Source: Calothrix sp. PCC 6303
GTDB taxonomy: Bacteria; Cyanobacteriota; Cyanobacteriia; Cyanobacteriales; Nostocaceae
DNA length: 64,000 nt
Assembly: GCF_000317435.1 (NCBI RefSeq)
Contig: NC_019751.1
Coordinates: 496,001 to 560,000, forward strand
Direction: 5' to 3'
The first letter of the stretch is position 1. Each line of letters begins with the position of its first letter. The notes under the pieces are model-generated. The model had not been told where the DNA came from. It did no database searches and saw only the letters and a list, made by a program, of their open reading frames with translations. Of the stretch, positions 34,905 to 44,145 are shown piece after piece. The position numbers were made by a program, and so were the translations under genes.

Positions 34905-35010
34905 CAGTGGCAGGGAGCTTTATAGCAGGGGAGCAGAGCTACGTCATGCCGCTCTAACTGCGGCGGAGTAAAAGCTACATCTCAGTCTTCCCCTTTCTCC
35001 CTGCCTCTTT
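34905..35010. repeat. dispersed C/G-rich repeat (GCAGGGAG ... CTCCCTGC type)
   Basis: GGCAGGGAGCTTT near 34909 and CTCCCTGCCTC near 35000 form the ends of a partly self-complementary stretch containing AGAGCTAC. Similar stretches occur at about 34070-34120 and 38520-38645, so this is a dispersed intergenic repeat, possibly transcribed as a hairpin. Confidence 0.5.
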
Positions 35011-35052
35011 TGACTGTTCCCTGTCACCACCAATTACCAACCAGCAAATATC

Positions 35053-35727
35053 ATGTTGAAATTCTACTACAATCCCATATCTCCAATGGCTCGGCGTGTT
35101 TGGATAGCCTTGCTAGAAAAGGGCATTCCCTTTGAAGGAATATTGCTAAATTTAGATGGCGATCAATTACAGCCTGAATATTTAGAGATTAACCCCTTTC
35201 ATCACATTCCAGTTCTGGAAGATGAGGGTTTCCGCTTTATAGAATCCTTGGCAATTTTAGATTACTTGGAAGCTAAATATCCCACACCTGCAATGTTGCC
35301 CAACCAAGCCAATGCATTAGCAAAGGTGCGAATGGTACAAATGGTGACTTCCAATGAATTATTTTCAAAGATGATATCGTTGATTTATGAAAGAGAAGAT
35401 TCATCGCAGGCTGTAAAAGCGAAGCAGCACATAGATAAAGTCTTAAAATTTTTCACAGATATTTTAGGGGAAAATTCTTACTTTGGTGGCAAACAAATCA
35501 GCTTAGGAGATATTGTTGCTGGTGATACGCTGGTTTTGTTGCCCCATCTAGGCATAGATATTACGTTTTATCCCACATTAGCAAAATTGTGCGATCGCTT
35601 AATGGAACGGGAGGTATGGCGCAAAACTGCACGCAGTACCCAGGAGGTTGAACAATTGAAGCGACGATTAAAAGTCTTGGTAAAAATGCGGATGCGTGAG
35701 ATGAGTCGAGGAACTGGTGCTAACTAA
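35053..35727 (+). CDS. glutathione S-transferase family protein
   Basis: A 224-residue protein with a thioredoxin-like N-terminal domain (LKFYYNPISPMARRVWIALLEKGIPFE; Ser in the P-I-S-P turn is the candidate glutathione-activating residue), the conserved IPVLEDEGFRFIESLAILDYLE glutathione-binding segment, and an all-alpha C-terminal domain with SLGDIVAGDTLV. Likely cytosolic and involved in detoxification of electrophiles. A TetR gene and a likely TetR operator lie upstream, so expression may respond to the regulator's ligand. Confidence 0.88.
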   Translation: MLKFYYNPISPMARRVWIALLEKGIPFEGILLNLDGDQLQPEYLEINPFHHIPVLEDEGFRFIESLAILDYLEAKYPTPAMLPNQANALAKVRMVQMVTSNELFSKMISLIYEREDSSQAVKAKQHIDKVLKFFTDILGENSYFGGKQISLGDIVAGDTLVLLPHLGIDITFYPTLAKLCDRLMEREVWRKTARSTQEVEQLKRRLKVLVKMRMREMSRGTGAN

Positions 35728-35897
35728 TTAATCCAAGCGATCGCACAGAAATTTTCACATTTCTCAACAACGTTGCATTTTTTCGAGATACCTAGATAAT
35801 TATTGAAGAAGTTTATCTATATTTATCCCTCAGAAACACTTATCAACATGATGAAGTCGTTTCCTCTGGAAGCTAAGTTAGATATCTTTCGATAAAA

Positions 35898-36836
35898 ATG
35901 ATTAATCAATCTGATTTGAGTCACTCTGTGAAAAATTTACCTACTAGACTAGTACGACAATTTAAAAGCAAACTCAAAATCATCGGTTTTGTTGGGGGAA
36001 TAGCAACTAGCTCAATTGTGGCTTTTGCTATACCTACAAAGGCTGCCATGCAGGTACAAATTACCCCAGCATCCCCCAGACTAGGGGATACTATTTCAGT
36101 GGTTGTAACTCCAGATAACCCCGTTAGTGAAGAAAATATTACTGTAACTAGCGGCACAGAAACTATTCCGGCTTATAAAATTGCTCCAAATAAATATCGA
36201 GCCTTTGTGGTGACAACGCCCTTAGAGAAAGCAGGTAAACGTACAATTAAAGTTACATCTGGGAACGAAACTAAAAACCTGTTAGTTCAAGTAGGCGATC
36301 GCACATTCCGTGTACAGCGGATAAATCTACCACCTGGTAAAGCTGGAGTTAGTGCCACAGAGTATGAACTCAAGCGGGCAGCAGAGTTGAAGGCAACTCG
36401 CACACCTCAAAAATTTTGGAATGGTCCATTTTTAAAACCCAATAATGGAGAAATTCGTACTGGTTATGGTGTTCGTCGCTACTATAATGGTAAATTTGCT
36501 AAGGACTACTACCATCGTGGTGTAGACTATGCAGGGGCACAAGGTTCTGCCGTTATTGCCCCCGCTGCTGGACGAGTTGTCCTAGTTGGCACTGTTTCTC
36601 AAGGTTTCCGAGTCCACGGAAATGTCATTGGCGTTGATCATGGACAAGGAGTAGTCAGTATATTCATGCATTTAAGTAAAATTTTTGTAAAAGAAGGTGA
36701 TATAGTTCAACCCGGTCAAAAAATCGGTGCAGTTGGTACCACTGGTGCTTCCACTGGTCCACATCTTCACTGGGGTCTGTATGTCAATGGTAAAAGTATT
36801 GACCCAACAGCTTGGCGAAACATAGGATTTGAATAG
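35898..36836 (+). CDS. secreted M23-family metallopeptidase
   Basis: A 312-residue protein. The N-terminus has a basic stretch and a hydrophobic segment (about 28-46) ending near TKAAMQ, a likely signal peptide or anchor. Residues about 50-140 are beta-rich, and the C-terminal domain is a LytM/M23 peptidase with YYHRGVDYA (H-x3-D zinc ligands) and GPHLHWGLYV (H-x-H). All catalytic residues are present. Expected role: cutting peptide cross-links of peptidoglycan in the periplasm during growth or division. Confidence 0.9.
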   Translation: MINQSDLSHSVKNLPTRLVRQFKSKLKIIGFVGGIATSSIVAFAIPTKAAMQVQITPASPRLGDTISVVVTPDNPVSEENITVTSGTETIPAYKIAPNKYRAFVVTTPLEKAGKRTIKVTSGNETKNLLVQVGDRTFRVQRINLPPGKAGVSATEYELKRAAELKATRTPQKFWNGPFLKPNNGEIRTGYGVRRYYNGKFAKDYYHRGVDYAGAQGSAVIAPAAGRVVLVGTVSQGFRVHGNVIGVDHGQGVVSIFMHLSKIFVKEGDIVQPGQKIGAVGTTGASTGPHLHWGLYVNGKSIDPTAWRNIGFE

Positions 36837-36952
36837 TCAAGATGTTATCACACGCATTTTAACTACATGAATTGCGTGTATATTGTTTACAATTGTGCAA
36901 AATGTAGCAAAATAGATTCGATCGGTACTGTCCCTACCTGAGTTTGGATAGC

Positions 36953-37513
36953 ATGAAAAATATAAGTGTTATGAGTATAGAAAAAATTGTCGAACAAGCT
37001 CTCCAGGATGGTTATCTAACACCAGTAATGGAAGCAGAAGTCGGGCGGATCTGTGATAATGCCTCAGAACTCTCTATTGAAGAGTACATGGCATTAGACC
37101 GCATGATGGGTGCCCTATTAACTGGCGAGGTAGTGGCAGTACCCCGCAAACAGTTTATTAATGTTATGGAAGAACTGGTATTGACGGAAACTATTGCCAG
37201 AATCGCCGAGATTGAAGCTACTAGCGAACGGACATTAGATGTGGGAGATATTGCGGCATATGCCCTCAACCGACTTCCACCCCTTTATGCCACAACTGAA
37301 GAAGGTGCTAGCTGGCAACGTCAACGTGCCAAAATTGAACTACAAGAGCTAATTGATCAGCAAGTTAGTGAAGCAATATCCCGTAACCTTGACCGACCAA
37401 ATGATGGCAAAACTCCGATGTTAGGAAAAGGTACTGGTAATGAAGTTCTCAGACAAGTAAGTACGTTGCTTCAAACCTATGCTCACAGCTTTGAGCAGAA
37501 GGTTCAAGGTTAG
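36953..37513 (+). CDS. comFB: ComFB-family protein, likely c-di-GMP-binding
   Basis: From ATG 36953 (MKNISVMSIEKIVEQAL) the protein is 186 residues. The central segment FINVMEELVLTETIARI and the DIAAYALNRLPPLYATTEEG block (about 97-117) are the hallmark of cyanobacterial ComFB proteins. ComFB-domain proteins have been reported as cyclic-di-nucleotide receptors in cyanobacteria; I cannot assign binding residues here. A TTG three codons upstream is less likely as a start. The gene ends 44 bp before a clear terminator and stands alone. Confidence 0.85.
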   Translation: MKNISVMSIEKIVEQALQDGYLTPVMEAEVGRICDNASELSIEEYMALDRMMGALLTGEVVAVPRKQFINVMEELVLTETIARIAEIEATSERTLDVGDIAAYALNRLPPLYATTEEGASWQRQRAKIELQELIDQQVSEAISRNLDRPNDGKTPMLGKGTGNEVLRQVSTLLQTYAHSFEQKVQG

Positions 37514-37543
37514 CGGAAATGATCCAGATATATAACTAATTTT

Positions 37544-37585
37544 GGGGGTTTAAGTCCCCCGCCTGTAAAAGGAGCGGGTTTTTTT
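37544..37585 (+). terminator. intrinsic terminator with an alternative upstream hairpin
   Basis: CCCGC (37558-37562) pairs with GCGGG (37574-37578), followed by seven T residues: a classic terminator for comFB. Immediately upstream GGGGG (37544-37548) can pair with CCCCC (37556-37560), sharing three Cs with the terminator stem, so the two hairpins exclude each other. Confidence 0.8.
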
Positions 37586-37783
37586 GTGATAAAATTTAGT
37601 GCGTTGCCTCCAAACAGCGATCGCATTTACATATGTAGGTCGGAGTTGAAAATTGTGATTAGGGCAAGGGAGTAGGCAGCAGGGGTAAGCGCAAACATTT
37701 GGGGTGGCGTGCCTCCTGTTAGGGTTTGTAAGAAGGGTTTAAAGCTAATTTAGGTTCTGTAACATATTTCTGCGCTTAAGATT

Positions 37784-38461
37784 TTAGCTTCTAACCTCAA
37801 CAGATGTTCCCGTACTGACTTGCTCAAATAGCATCCGAACGTCAGCATTTCGCATTCGCAAGCAACCGTGAGAAACTGAATCTCCCACCAGTGATTCATC
37901 TGGTGTCCCATGAAAACCAATTTCCCCCTTATCGGCAGAAACTGACATAAATCCAATCCATCTGTCCCCTAATGGACTATCTGGACCTGGCGGAAAAACT
38001 TTACCTGTGATGGGATGTCTCCAAGCTGGGTGGAGTTCTTTGTGCATGACATTAAATTTGCCTACAGGAGTTTCCCAACCCTTCTTCCCAATACCTGTAG
38101 GGTAACTGGCAATTACTTGATCTGTATGGTACACATAAACACGGCGATCGCTTAAATCAACCACGACGTAATTTTGGTTCCGGACAACATTGCTTTGTGA
38201 TGTTTGTTTTAAATTCGTTGTTCCTGAGTTACTCTCAATTGGTTGAGTTACGGATTTATTCGGTATTTGCAACAAACCTGGCAACTTATTAGAGACTGCC
38301 AACGGCTTTGTGAGATTTTTGTCAGTATTTTTTGTTTGGTTCGATATTGCTGGATTCATGGAGTTAGACGTATACCACTTCAACGAAAGAGACAAAAGTG
38401 CTGTACTAAAACACAGCAACATCACCACGCGCATGATTGAATTATTCCTTACTATCGCCAT
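37784..38461 (-). CDS. L,D-transpeptidase (YkuD)
   Basis: A 225-residue protein with an N-terminal membrane segment (VVMLLCFSTALLSLSL, about 12-28), a low-complexity linker, and a YkuD domain from about residue 93. The catalytic motif is present: GFHGTPDESLVGDSVSHGCLRMRNADVRML, with His in FHGT and Cys in SHGCLRM. These periplasmic enzymes make 3-3 peptidoglycan cross-links or attach proteins to the wall. Convergent with the ComFB gene. Length and motifs are normal. Confidence 0.92.
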   Translation of the reverse strand: MAIVRNNSIMRVVMLLCFSTALLSLSLKWYTSNSMNPAISNQTKNTDKNLTKPLAVSNKLPGLLQIPNKSVTQPIESNSGTTNLKQTSQSNVVRNQNYVVVDLSDRRVYVYHTDQVIASYPTGIGKKGWETPVGKFNVMHKELHPAWRHPITGKVFPPGPDSPLGDRWIGFMSVSADKGEIGFHGTPDESLVGDSVSHGCLRMRNADVRMLFEQVSTGTSVEVRS

Positions 38462-39060
38462 TGCTAATTCTCCTCCGACATCGCCTTAACACTGATATAA
38501 CTATAATTTTTCCACCGAATAAGTGGAGGGGCAGGGAGCTTTCTTGAGCAAACCTGTCTCGGAGCCGTTGAGCGGAGGGGAACACGGGTATTAGAGCTAC
38601 ACCTTCTCCCTGCCCCCTTGCTCCCTACTCTCTACTGCCTGCCCCATCTACCTAGCTTGAAAATAAAAGTTCGATGGCTATCAAAATAGATACATTCACC
38701 TTTTATTTTCATCCGTCCTGGTGTACGTCAGTTCATGATGGCTACTTAATCTATAAATTACAGCAGTTTTCATCTATTTGAGCCACATTTTGATGCGGGG
38801 TAAAGCATATTCCTAAACCGCTACGTGTAGTCTATTTACCTGGAAATGGCTGCAATTTGCTTTTCTCATAGTAAAAAAAATATCAAAAAAATACAAATTC
38901 TTATAGCTTATTTCATAAATATACTGAATCTTACGGGCACACTAGGACTATGCCTAGGGAACCATGGGTAAACTCCCGAAAATTCAAAATAAAAATAATC
39001 AACTCCTGGAACTTTATCACCCTAGCTGTCAATCATTAATGATGTGGTGGGAGAAAGACT
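38462..39060. other. 600-bp spacer with a dispersed repeat
   Basis: The part 38520-38645 is the third copy of the GGCAGGGAGCTTT ... CTCCCTGCCCC repeat, ending in a run of TCCCT heptamer-like units. The rest (38650-39060) is AT-rich with no frame that looks coding. The small gene at 39061 probably has its promoter here. Confidence 0.55.
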
Positions 39061-39213
39061 ATGTTTGAAAAATTATTTCTAGCGATCGCAATTACATTTT
39101 CCTTGAATCTGTGTTTACACGTCCGTGAACCCAGTACAGTCAATGCCGATATGAATGAAAAGCAAAAAATTGATTTGCTGCCAGCTACCGTGGTAAAAAT
39201 CTTTCAAAATTAG
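39061..39213 (+). CDS. small secreted peptide candidate (50 residues)
   Basis: MFEKLFLAIAITFSLNLCL is a good signal peptide or single membrane helix, followed by a short polar tail ending VVKIFQN. A GGGAGAAAG ribosome site lies 6-12 bases before the ATG. A strong hairpin follows 37 bp after the stop. No family recognised. The combination of ribosome site, signal-like sequence and hairpin supports a real gene. Confidence 0.45.
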   Translation: MFEKLFLAIAITFSLNLCLHVREPSTVNADMNEKQKIDLLPATVVKIFQN

Positions 39214-39249
39214 AGGTGAATGACACTTTGGTTTCTCATAAAACACATA

Positions 39250-39281
39250 GATGGGGCAGGATTATAATATCCTGCCCCATC
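39250..39281. terminator. 13-bp perfect hairpin
   Basis: GATGGGGCAGGAT (39250-39262) pairs perfectly with ATCCTGCCCCATC (39269-39281) across 6 bases. There is no immediate T-run, although CATTTTTT occurs at 39293-39300. It lies between the small + strand gene and the convergent repeat-protein gene and probably ends transcription or stabilises a 3' end. Confidence 0.55.
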
Positions 39282-39383
39282 TCACTAATTATTCATTTTT
39301 TGGTGTTGCTGGTTTGATATATGGAAATGATTTTTTTGAATTCATGCCGCAATTCAGCAACGCTCATTTTTTTTATAGTGGTT

Positions 39384-39917
39384 TTAATCTAAGAAACCCA
39401 TCAAAGCTGGAGAATCATCAACTTCATTGGATGCAACTGGACGATTACCCATAACCGAGTAACTGTCAGAAATGACTAAACCACTAGAGGCTATGGGGCG
39501 AATACCTGATAAGTTGATGCTGTCAACCACATGAATCAAGTTAGCCCCGATTGGACGTACTCCCATTGCATCAATTGTTTCCACTACTTCAAAAGTACTA
39601 ACTCCTATTGGACGTACTCCTGAGATTGTGACAGTTCCGGCAAATTCCAGGTTGCTAGCTCCAATTGGACGTTCAGTGAGTGCTGATGACTGACGAACTA
39701 GAAGCTTAGTATTATCTTTCTTGGTCGATTCTTTAGTTGATTCTGATGGCACTGGCATATCCTTTAATTTCTCGGTTTTTTCTTGTTGTGTGATTCTGCT
39801 GTCTGCACTATCTGGACTTTGATCTTGCTTATTTTCAACTTCCACTGTTGTTTCCCCCTTGGGCTTGGCACGTCGCGGACGAGGACTGGTTGCATTGCCA
39901 GTGCTACTCATGCTCAT
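39384..39917 (-). CDS. RPIG-repeat protein of unknown function
   Basis: A 177-residue protein in two parts. Residues 1-75 are polar and basic (SPRPRRAKPKG, then Glu/Lys/Ser-rich), likely disordered. Residues 80-170 are five repeats of 19-23 residues beginning RPIG or RPIA/RPVA: RPIGASNLEF, RPIGVSTFEV, RPIGANLIHV, RPIASSGLVI and RPVASNEVDD, with GV/GI/GN before each next RP. No signal peptide or membrane helix. I do not recognise a named family; the regular spacing suggests a small beta-solenoid. Confidence 0.7.
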   Translation of the reverse strand: MSMSSTGNATSPRPRRAKPKGETTVEVENKQDQSPDSADSRITQQEKTEKLKDMPVPSESTKESTKKDNTKLLVRQSSALTERPIGASNLEFAGTVTISGVRPIGVSTFEVVETIDAMGVRPIGANLIHVVDSINLSGIRPIASSGLVISDSYSVMGNRPVASNEVDDSPALMGFLD

Positions 39918-40200
39918 AACCCCATACCTCTATTTGTTAAACTAATTTTACAATACTTAGGAGAACTAAAATTTTTTCCTATATATTTCTAGTCTAACTT
40001 TAAAAAAGCTTACATAGTCATAATTATTTTCATAATTAATATATAAGTAAATCTTAATTAAAGACGGATTTTCAATTGTTTACAAAAATTTATGTTTAGA
40101 TTCAGATAATTTCAAGGATTTACAGACTGATTTTTAAGATTTGTATTAACGATGTTCAAGTTTCCGATACTATTAAATAGGGTATCTTTAGTACATTTGT

Positions 40201-42201
40201 ATGTCAGAGTTTCAACTTCAAGCACCCTTTCAACCAACAGGCGATCAACCGAATGCGATCGCACAACTGACCAAAAGCATTATTGCTGGGAATCAGTACC
40301 AAACGTTGTTGGGGGCTACAGGTACAGGGAAAACCTTTACCATCGCCAGTGTAATTGAAAAAGTCGGCAAACCGACGTTAGTTTTGGCACACAACAAAAC
40401 CTTAGCGGCACAACTTTGTAATGAGTTGCGGGATTTCTTTCCAGAAAACGCGGTGGAGTATTTCGTCAGTTATTACGACTACTATCAACCGGAAGCTTAT
40501 ATTCCCGTTACCGACACCTATATTGAGAAGACAGCATCCATCAACGAAGAGATTGATATGCTGCGTCACTCAGCCACGCGATCGCTATTTGAGCGCAGCG
40601 ACGTAATTGTGGTAGCCTCCATTAGCTGCATCTACGGTTTGGGGATGCCTTCAGAATATCTCAAAGCGGCTATTCCTTTCCGTGTGGGGATGGAAATAGA
40701 TCAGCGGGAAGTCCTCAAAAGCTTGGTTTCGGTACAATACAGCCGAAATGACATCGAGATGGGACGGGGTAAATTTCGGGTACGGGGTGATGTTTTAGAA
40801 ATTGGACCTGCATACGAAGATAGAATTGTCAGGATTGAGTTTTTTGGGGATGAAATCGACGCAATTCGCTATGTTGATCCGGTGACAGGGGAAATTCTTC
40901 AAAGTTTGAAAGCTTTGAATCTATATCCAGCGCGTCACTTTGTGACTCCTGAAGAACGTTTGGAAGTTGCTTGCCAAGATATTGCAGCGGAATTGAAGGA
41001 ACAAAAAGCACTTTTGGAATCCCAAAGTAAACTCCTAGAAGCGCAACGTATTGATCAACGTACCCGTTATGATTTGGAAATGTTGCGGGAAGTTGGTTAT
41101 TGCAACGGTGTGGAAAATTATTCCCGTCACTTAGCAGGAAGACAACCGGGAGAATCCCCCGAATGTTTAATTGATTATTTTCCTGAAGATTGGTTATTGG
41201 TAATAGATGAATCCCATGTAACCGTTCCCCAAATTCGGGGAATGTATAACGGCGATCAAGCTAGAAAAAAAGTCTTAATTGATCACGGTTTTCGGCTTCC
41301 GAGTGCCGCTGATAATCGTCCTTTGAAAGCCGAAGAATTTTGGACTAAAAACCATCAATGTGTATTTGTTTCTGCCACACCAGGAAATTGGGAAATAGAG
41401 ATTTCTCAAGATCATATTGCTGAACAAATTATCCGTCCCACAGGAGTAATTGATCCGGAAATTTCTGTGCGTCCTACTGATGGACAAATTGATGATTTGT
41501 TGGGAGAAATTAAGGACAGAGTAGATTTAAATGAAAGGGTTTTAATTACCACTCTCACAAAGCGGATGGCAGAGGATTTAACTGAATATTTGCAAAATAA
41601 CGGGATTCGAGTTAGATATCTACATTCAGAAATTAATTCCATTGAAAGAATTGAAATTATTCAGGATTTACGTGATGGAAAATTTGATGTTTTAGTTGGT
41701 GTGAACCTACTTCGGGAGGGTTTAGACTTGCCGGAGGTGTCACTGGTGGCAATATTAGATGCAGATAAAGAAGGCTTTCTGCGCGCAGAGCGATCGCTTA
41801 TTCAAACCATCGGCAGAGCAGCAAGGCATGTTCGTGGAAAGGCAATTATGTATGCTAATAAAATGACAGATAGCATGATTAAAGCCATCGAAGAAACCGA
41901 AAGACGGCGGAATATTCAAATTGCCCACAATAAGCTACACAATATTACTCCAACATCTGTAATTAAGAAGAAATCCAGTAATGCAATTTTGTCATTTTTA
42001 GAAGTTTCTCGGCGCTTAAGTACAACTGAGTTAGAACAGGTTGTGGAAAATTTGGATGAGATTCCCTTGGAGACTATTCCTAATTTGGTGACGCAGTTAG
42101 AAGCACAGATGAAGGAAGCAGCGAAGAAATTAGAATTTGAAGAAGCCGGGAAATTTAGGGATAGGATTAAATTGTTGAGGGATAAATTATTAGGTCGTTA
42201 G
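40201..42201 (+). CDS. uvrB: excinuclease ABC subunit B
   Basis: UvrB is the damage-verifying helicase-like subunit of bacterial nucleotide excision repair. The 666 residues carry all expected parts: [11 protein letters not shown], Walker [11 protein letters not shown], the DNA-clamping hairpin [12 protein letters not shown], the DESH box ([11 protein letters not shown]), the helicase motifs [15 protein letters not shown] and QTIGRAARH, and a C-terminal UVR motif ([22 protein letters not shown]-type, about 628-660) for contacting UvrA/UvrC. Length is typical. It stands alone with no SOS box that I can recognise. Confidence 0.97.
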   Translation: MSEFQLQAPFQPTGDQPNAIAQLTKSIIAGNQYQTLLGATGTGKTFTIASVIEKVGKPTLVLAHNKTLAAQLCNELRDFFPENAVEYFVSYYDYYQPEAYIPVTDTYIEKTASINEEIDMLRHSATRSLFERSDVIVVASISCIYGLGMPSEYLKAAIPFRVGMEIDQREVLKSLVSVQYSRNDIEMGRGKFRVRGDVLEIGPAYEDRIVRIEFFGDEIDAIRYVDPVTGEILQSLKALNLYPARHFVTPEERLEVACQDIAAELKEQKALLESQSKLLEAQRIDQRTRYDLEMLREVGYCNGVENYSRHLAGRQPGESPECLIDYFPEDWLLVIDESHVTVPQIRGMYNGDQARKKVLIDHGFRLPSAADNRPLKAEEFWTKNHQCVFVSATPGNWEIEISQDHIAEQIIRPTGVIDPEISVRPTDGQIDDLLGEIKDRVDLNERVLITTLTKRMAEDLTEYLQNNGIRVRYLHSEINSIERIEIIQDLRDGKFDVLVGVNLLREGLDLPEVSLVAILDADKEGFLRAERSLIQTIGRAARHVRGKAIMYANKMTDSMIKAIEETERRRNIQIAHNKLHNITPTSVIKKKSSNAILSFLEVSRRLSTTELEQVVENLDEIPLETIPNLVTQLEAQMKEAAKKLEFEEAGKFRDRIKLLRDKLLGR

Positions 42202-42219
42202 TTGAATTATTTAAATTAT

Positions 42220-42420
42220 ATGAATAGAGAAGTAAATAACGAGATGGAAGATTAATTACCTCCTGAGTATGACTTTTCCCAATTTGAGGTAAGAGTTAGA
42301 GGTAAATATGTTGAGTGTTATCGGAAAGATAATCGCTTAATCCTTGATCCGATTCGTCCAACTTCTCTGTTTTCCCTACTAACTACGTCGCAAGAACATA
42401 CTAGTAGTCTGTCAAGATAA
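42220..42420 (+). pseudogene. decayed BrnT-partner antitoxin copy
   Basis: Reading from ATG 42220 gives MNREVNNEMED, a stop codon (42253-42255), then LPPEYDFSQFEVRVRGKYVE and further sequence to a stop at 42418. It is clearly homologous to the intact antitoxin at 44129-44401 (MNRKVNSEMEDELLPEYDF, VRGKYVERY). The stop replaces the Glu codon of the intact gene, and the C-terminal half is lost where a MITE-like element (42401-42511) begins. No toxin remnant is seen next to it. Confidence 0.75.
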
Positions 42421-42511
42421 AAATGATGGTTGTAGAGACGTAGCATTGCTACGTCTCTACGGGATTCTGGATGTGTACATACCCGTCAAAATAAAATTGA
42501 CAGACTACTAG
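42401..42511. mobile_element. 111-bp MITE-like element
   Basis: Perfect 15-bp terminal inverted repeats (CTAGTAGTCTGTCAA at 42401-42415 and its complement at 42497-42511) enclose an internal perfect palindrome at 42432-42460 (14-bp arms around one base). The TA within the CTAG ends could be the duplicated target of an IS630/mariner-type transposase. It carries no gene. The 3' end of the antitoxin pseudogene runs into it. Confidence 0.7.
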
Positions 42512-42749
42512 AGGCTTGCAGAATAAATGAGCAACGTAAAATCAAGAGTTTAAGGCTGAGAGCTTAATACATATTATAAGTGTTTACACGTAGAATATAT
42601 TTATATAGTATGTTACGAGGTATACTTTAATTTTTGTTGATATTATAATGAAAATGCTCAGAATGCTTTCTATTAAACAATTGCTTAGTATGACATTCAG
42701 AAAGTTTCTGCATAATAAATAGTTAGCTTCTCGTAAGGAGAAACCCAAC
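42512..42749. other. AT-rich leader region
   Basis: No gene or strong repeat seen. The stretch is very AT-rich and presumably holds the promoter of the orphan gene at 42750, which has a strong TAAGGAG ribosome site at 42734-42740. Confidence 0.4.
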
Positions 42750-43028
42750 ATGAGTTTTATTCCGGAACTGTTAGCCATTAGAACCCTTACCCGCATTGCT
42801 GAAGATCCTCAAATCATCGGCAGAATCCTTGAGGAGTTGGGGGAAATGCCGAATATTTCCATGCCAACCATGGGTGGTCATATTTTCTGGACTGAAATAG
42901 CCAATGTGAATGGATGGCGTTTACAAAGAAACAAGGTATTTGGAAATTGTAGAATTCTCGATCCTAATGATGTTAGACGAGCTTGGGGTGGTGAAAATGC
43001 GATGCTCAAGGCTTTTGAAACTTTATAA
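42750..43028 (+). CDS. conserved-looking orphan protein (92 residues)
   Basis: The protein starts MSFIPELLAIRTLTRIAED after an excellent ribosome site. Residues 32-60 (GEMPNISMPTMGGHIFWTE) have a Gly/Met-rich turn, and the end (RILDPNDVRRAWG) is helical. No family recognised, no signal peptide, no membrane helix. The next gene starts 80 bp later on the same strand and may be co-transcribed. Confidence 0.6.
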   Translation: MSFIPELLAIRTLTRIAEDPQIIGRILEELGEMPNISMPTMGGHIFWTEIANVNGWRLQRNKVFGNCRILDPNDVRRAWGGENAMLKAFETL

Positions 43029-43108
43029 TCCATATTTAATATATTTTTCTTCTTTTTATGTTATTAATTCGTGTCTTTGCGCTAAATTAAGTTCGAGGAA
43101 TTTTTAAA

Positions 43109-43561
43109 ATGGATAAGAAAGTAAGTCTTTTTAATTGGAAACTCGATGGAGGAATTCTACACTATCGAGCTAATTTGAATTCTTCTTGGAAGCCTGTCAT
43201 TTGGGATGAGCAAGCTAATACTCTAATGGAAGGACAGCATATGGGTGGAACAAGCATGGAAAATGGTCGCTTCATGCTTGTTGTAATAGGAGGTGATAGT
43301 AAACTGCTCTGGAGAATTGGAGAACCATCACCTTATTTTGCACCCGATGGCATTAAGTCATTAGAAAAGAATGAAGATCAAAATGCGGGTAAGTTTTTCT
43401 GGAATAATGGCACTACCATGGAAGCAAAGAGTATTACTTCAGTTGTTTTACTTGATGACGGAAAAGTAACTATTACGATTGTAGGTGGCGATGGAACTGG
43501 TCTGTATAGCCAGCAGGAACGACCAAACAGCACTAACTTTACAAAGTGGCAGAAGTTTTAG
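43109..43561 (+). CDS. orphan beta-rich protein with internal duplication (150 residues)
   Basis: Two halves look related: FMLVVIGGDSKLLWRIGEPSP in the first and ITIVGGDGTGLYSQQERPNS in the second, each preceded by a hydrophobic strand and a Met-rich or Thr-rich segment. The sequence is rich in Trp, Gly and Asn, as in small beta-barrel or lectin-like folds. An AGGA ribosome site lies before the ATG. No named family recognised. It probably forms a unit with the gene at 42750. Confidence 0.6.
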   Translation: MDKKVSLFNWKLDGGILHYRANLNSSWKPVIWDEQANTLMEGQHMGGTSMENGRFMLVVIGGDSKLLWRIGEPSPYFAPDGIKSLEKNEDQNAGKFFWNNGTTMEAKSITSVVLLDDGKVTITIVGGDGTGLYSQQERPNSTNFTKWQKF

Positions 43562-43869
43562 TGTTAAGTAGTCGTGGAGAACTAATTAGACAATATTATT
43601 GTCAATAGTAAGCAGTAATTATTTATATCTTCGTCACAAGAGTGGATTTCAGTATGAGTGAGCTGCATTAACAAGCGATCAGCCCAGCAGCATAACTACT
43701 TATTATACGGAATGCCTGCATATAATAATCACCTTCTATAAGTTACTTCAACTGAACTATTCTCTTATTTAGACGTTATTTAAATTCATAAAATTTAACC
43801 TCCCTCTAAATTTTGATTATGACTGAAGATTAACTGATAAAATTCAGGGGTGGTAGTGAGCAGTTTCCC
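43562..43869. other. spacer, nothing recognised
   Basis: About 300 AT-rich bases between the orphan genes and the BrnT module. No hairpin with a T-run or coding frame seen. Confidence 0.4.
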
Positions 43870-44145
43870 ATGGAATTTGAGTGGAACCCAGACAAAGCTG
43901 AGTCAAACTATAGAAAGCATGGTGTCTCTTTTGAGGAAGCGGCTACAGTATTCAAAGACTCGCTGTCTATCACCTTTCCCGATCCAAACCATTCAATTGG
44001 GGAGAATCGCTACGTTATTATTGGTATATCTAGATTTGGGCAACTTCTAATTATTGCTCATACTGACCGAGACGAAACGATACGGATTATCAGTGCCAGA
44101 AAAGCCACCAAAACAGAAAGGAGATTCTATGAACAGGAAAGTTAA
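43870..44145 (+). CDS. brnT: BrnT-family toxin
   Basis: The 91-residue protein starts MEFEWNPDKAESNYRKHGVSFEEA, the typical BrnT opening, followed by RYVIIGISRFGQLLIIAHTDR and a C-terminal RIISARKATKTERRFYE with the conserved arginines. BrnT is a RelE-like ribonuclease that blocks translation; its partner here is the overlapping gene 44129-44401. The antitoxin start lies 17 bp inside the toxin's 3' end, giving the toxin-first order usual for this family. Confidence 0.9.
   Translation: MEFEWNPDKAESNYRKHGVSFEEAATVFKDSLSITFPDPNHSIGENRYVIIGISRFGQLLIIAHTDRDETIRIISARKATKTERRFYEQES

Noticed and set aside
39251-39454. 67-codon + strand frame starting in the hairpin
   Set aside because: Starts within the 13-bp stem and runs into the 3' end of the minus-strand RPIG-repeat gene; the hairpin explains the region better.
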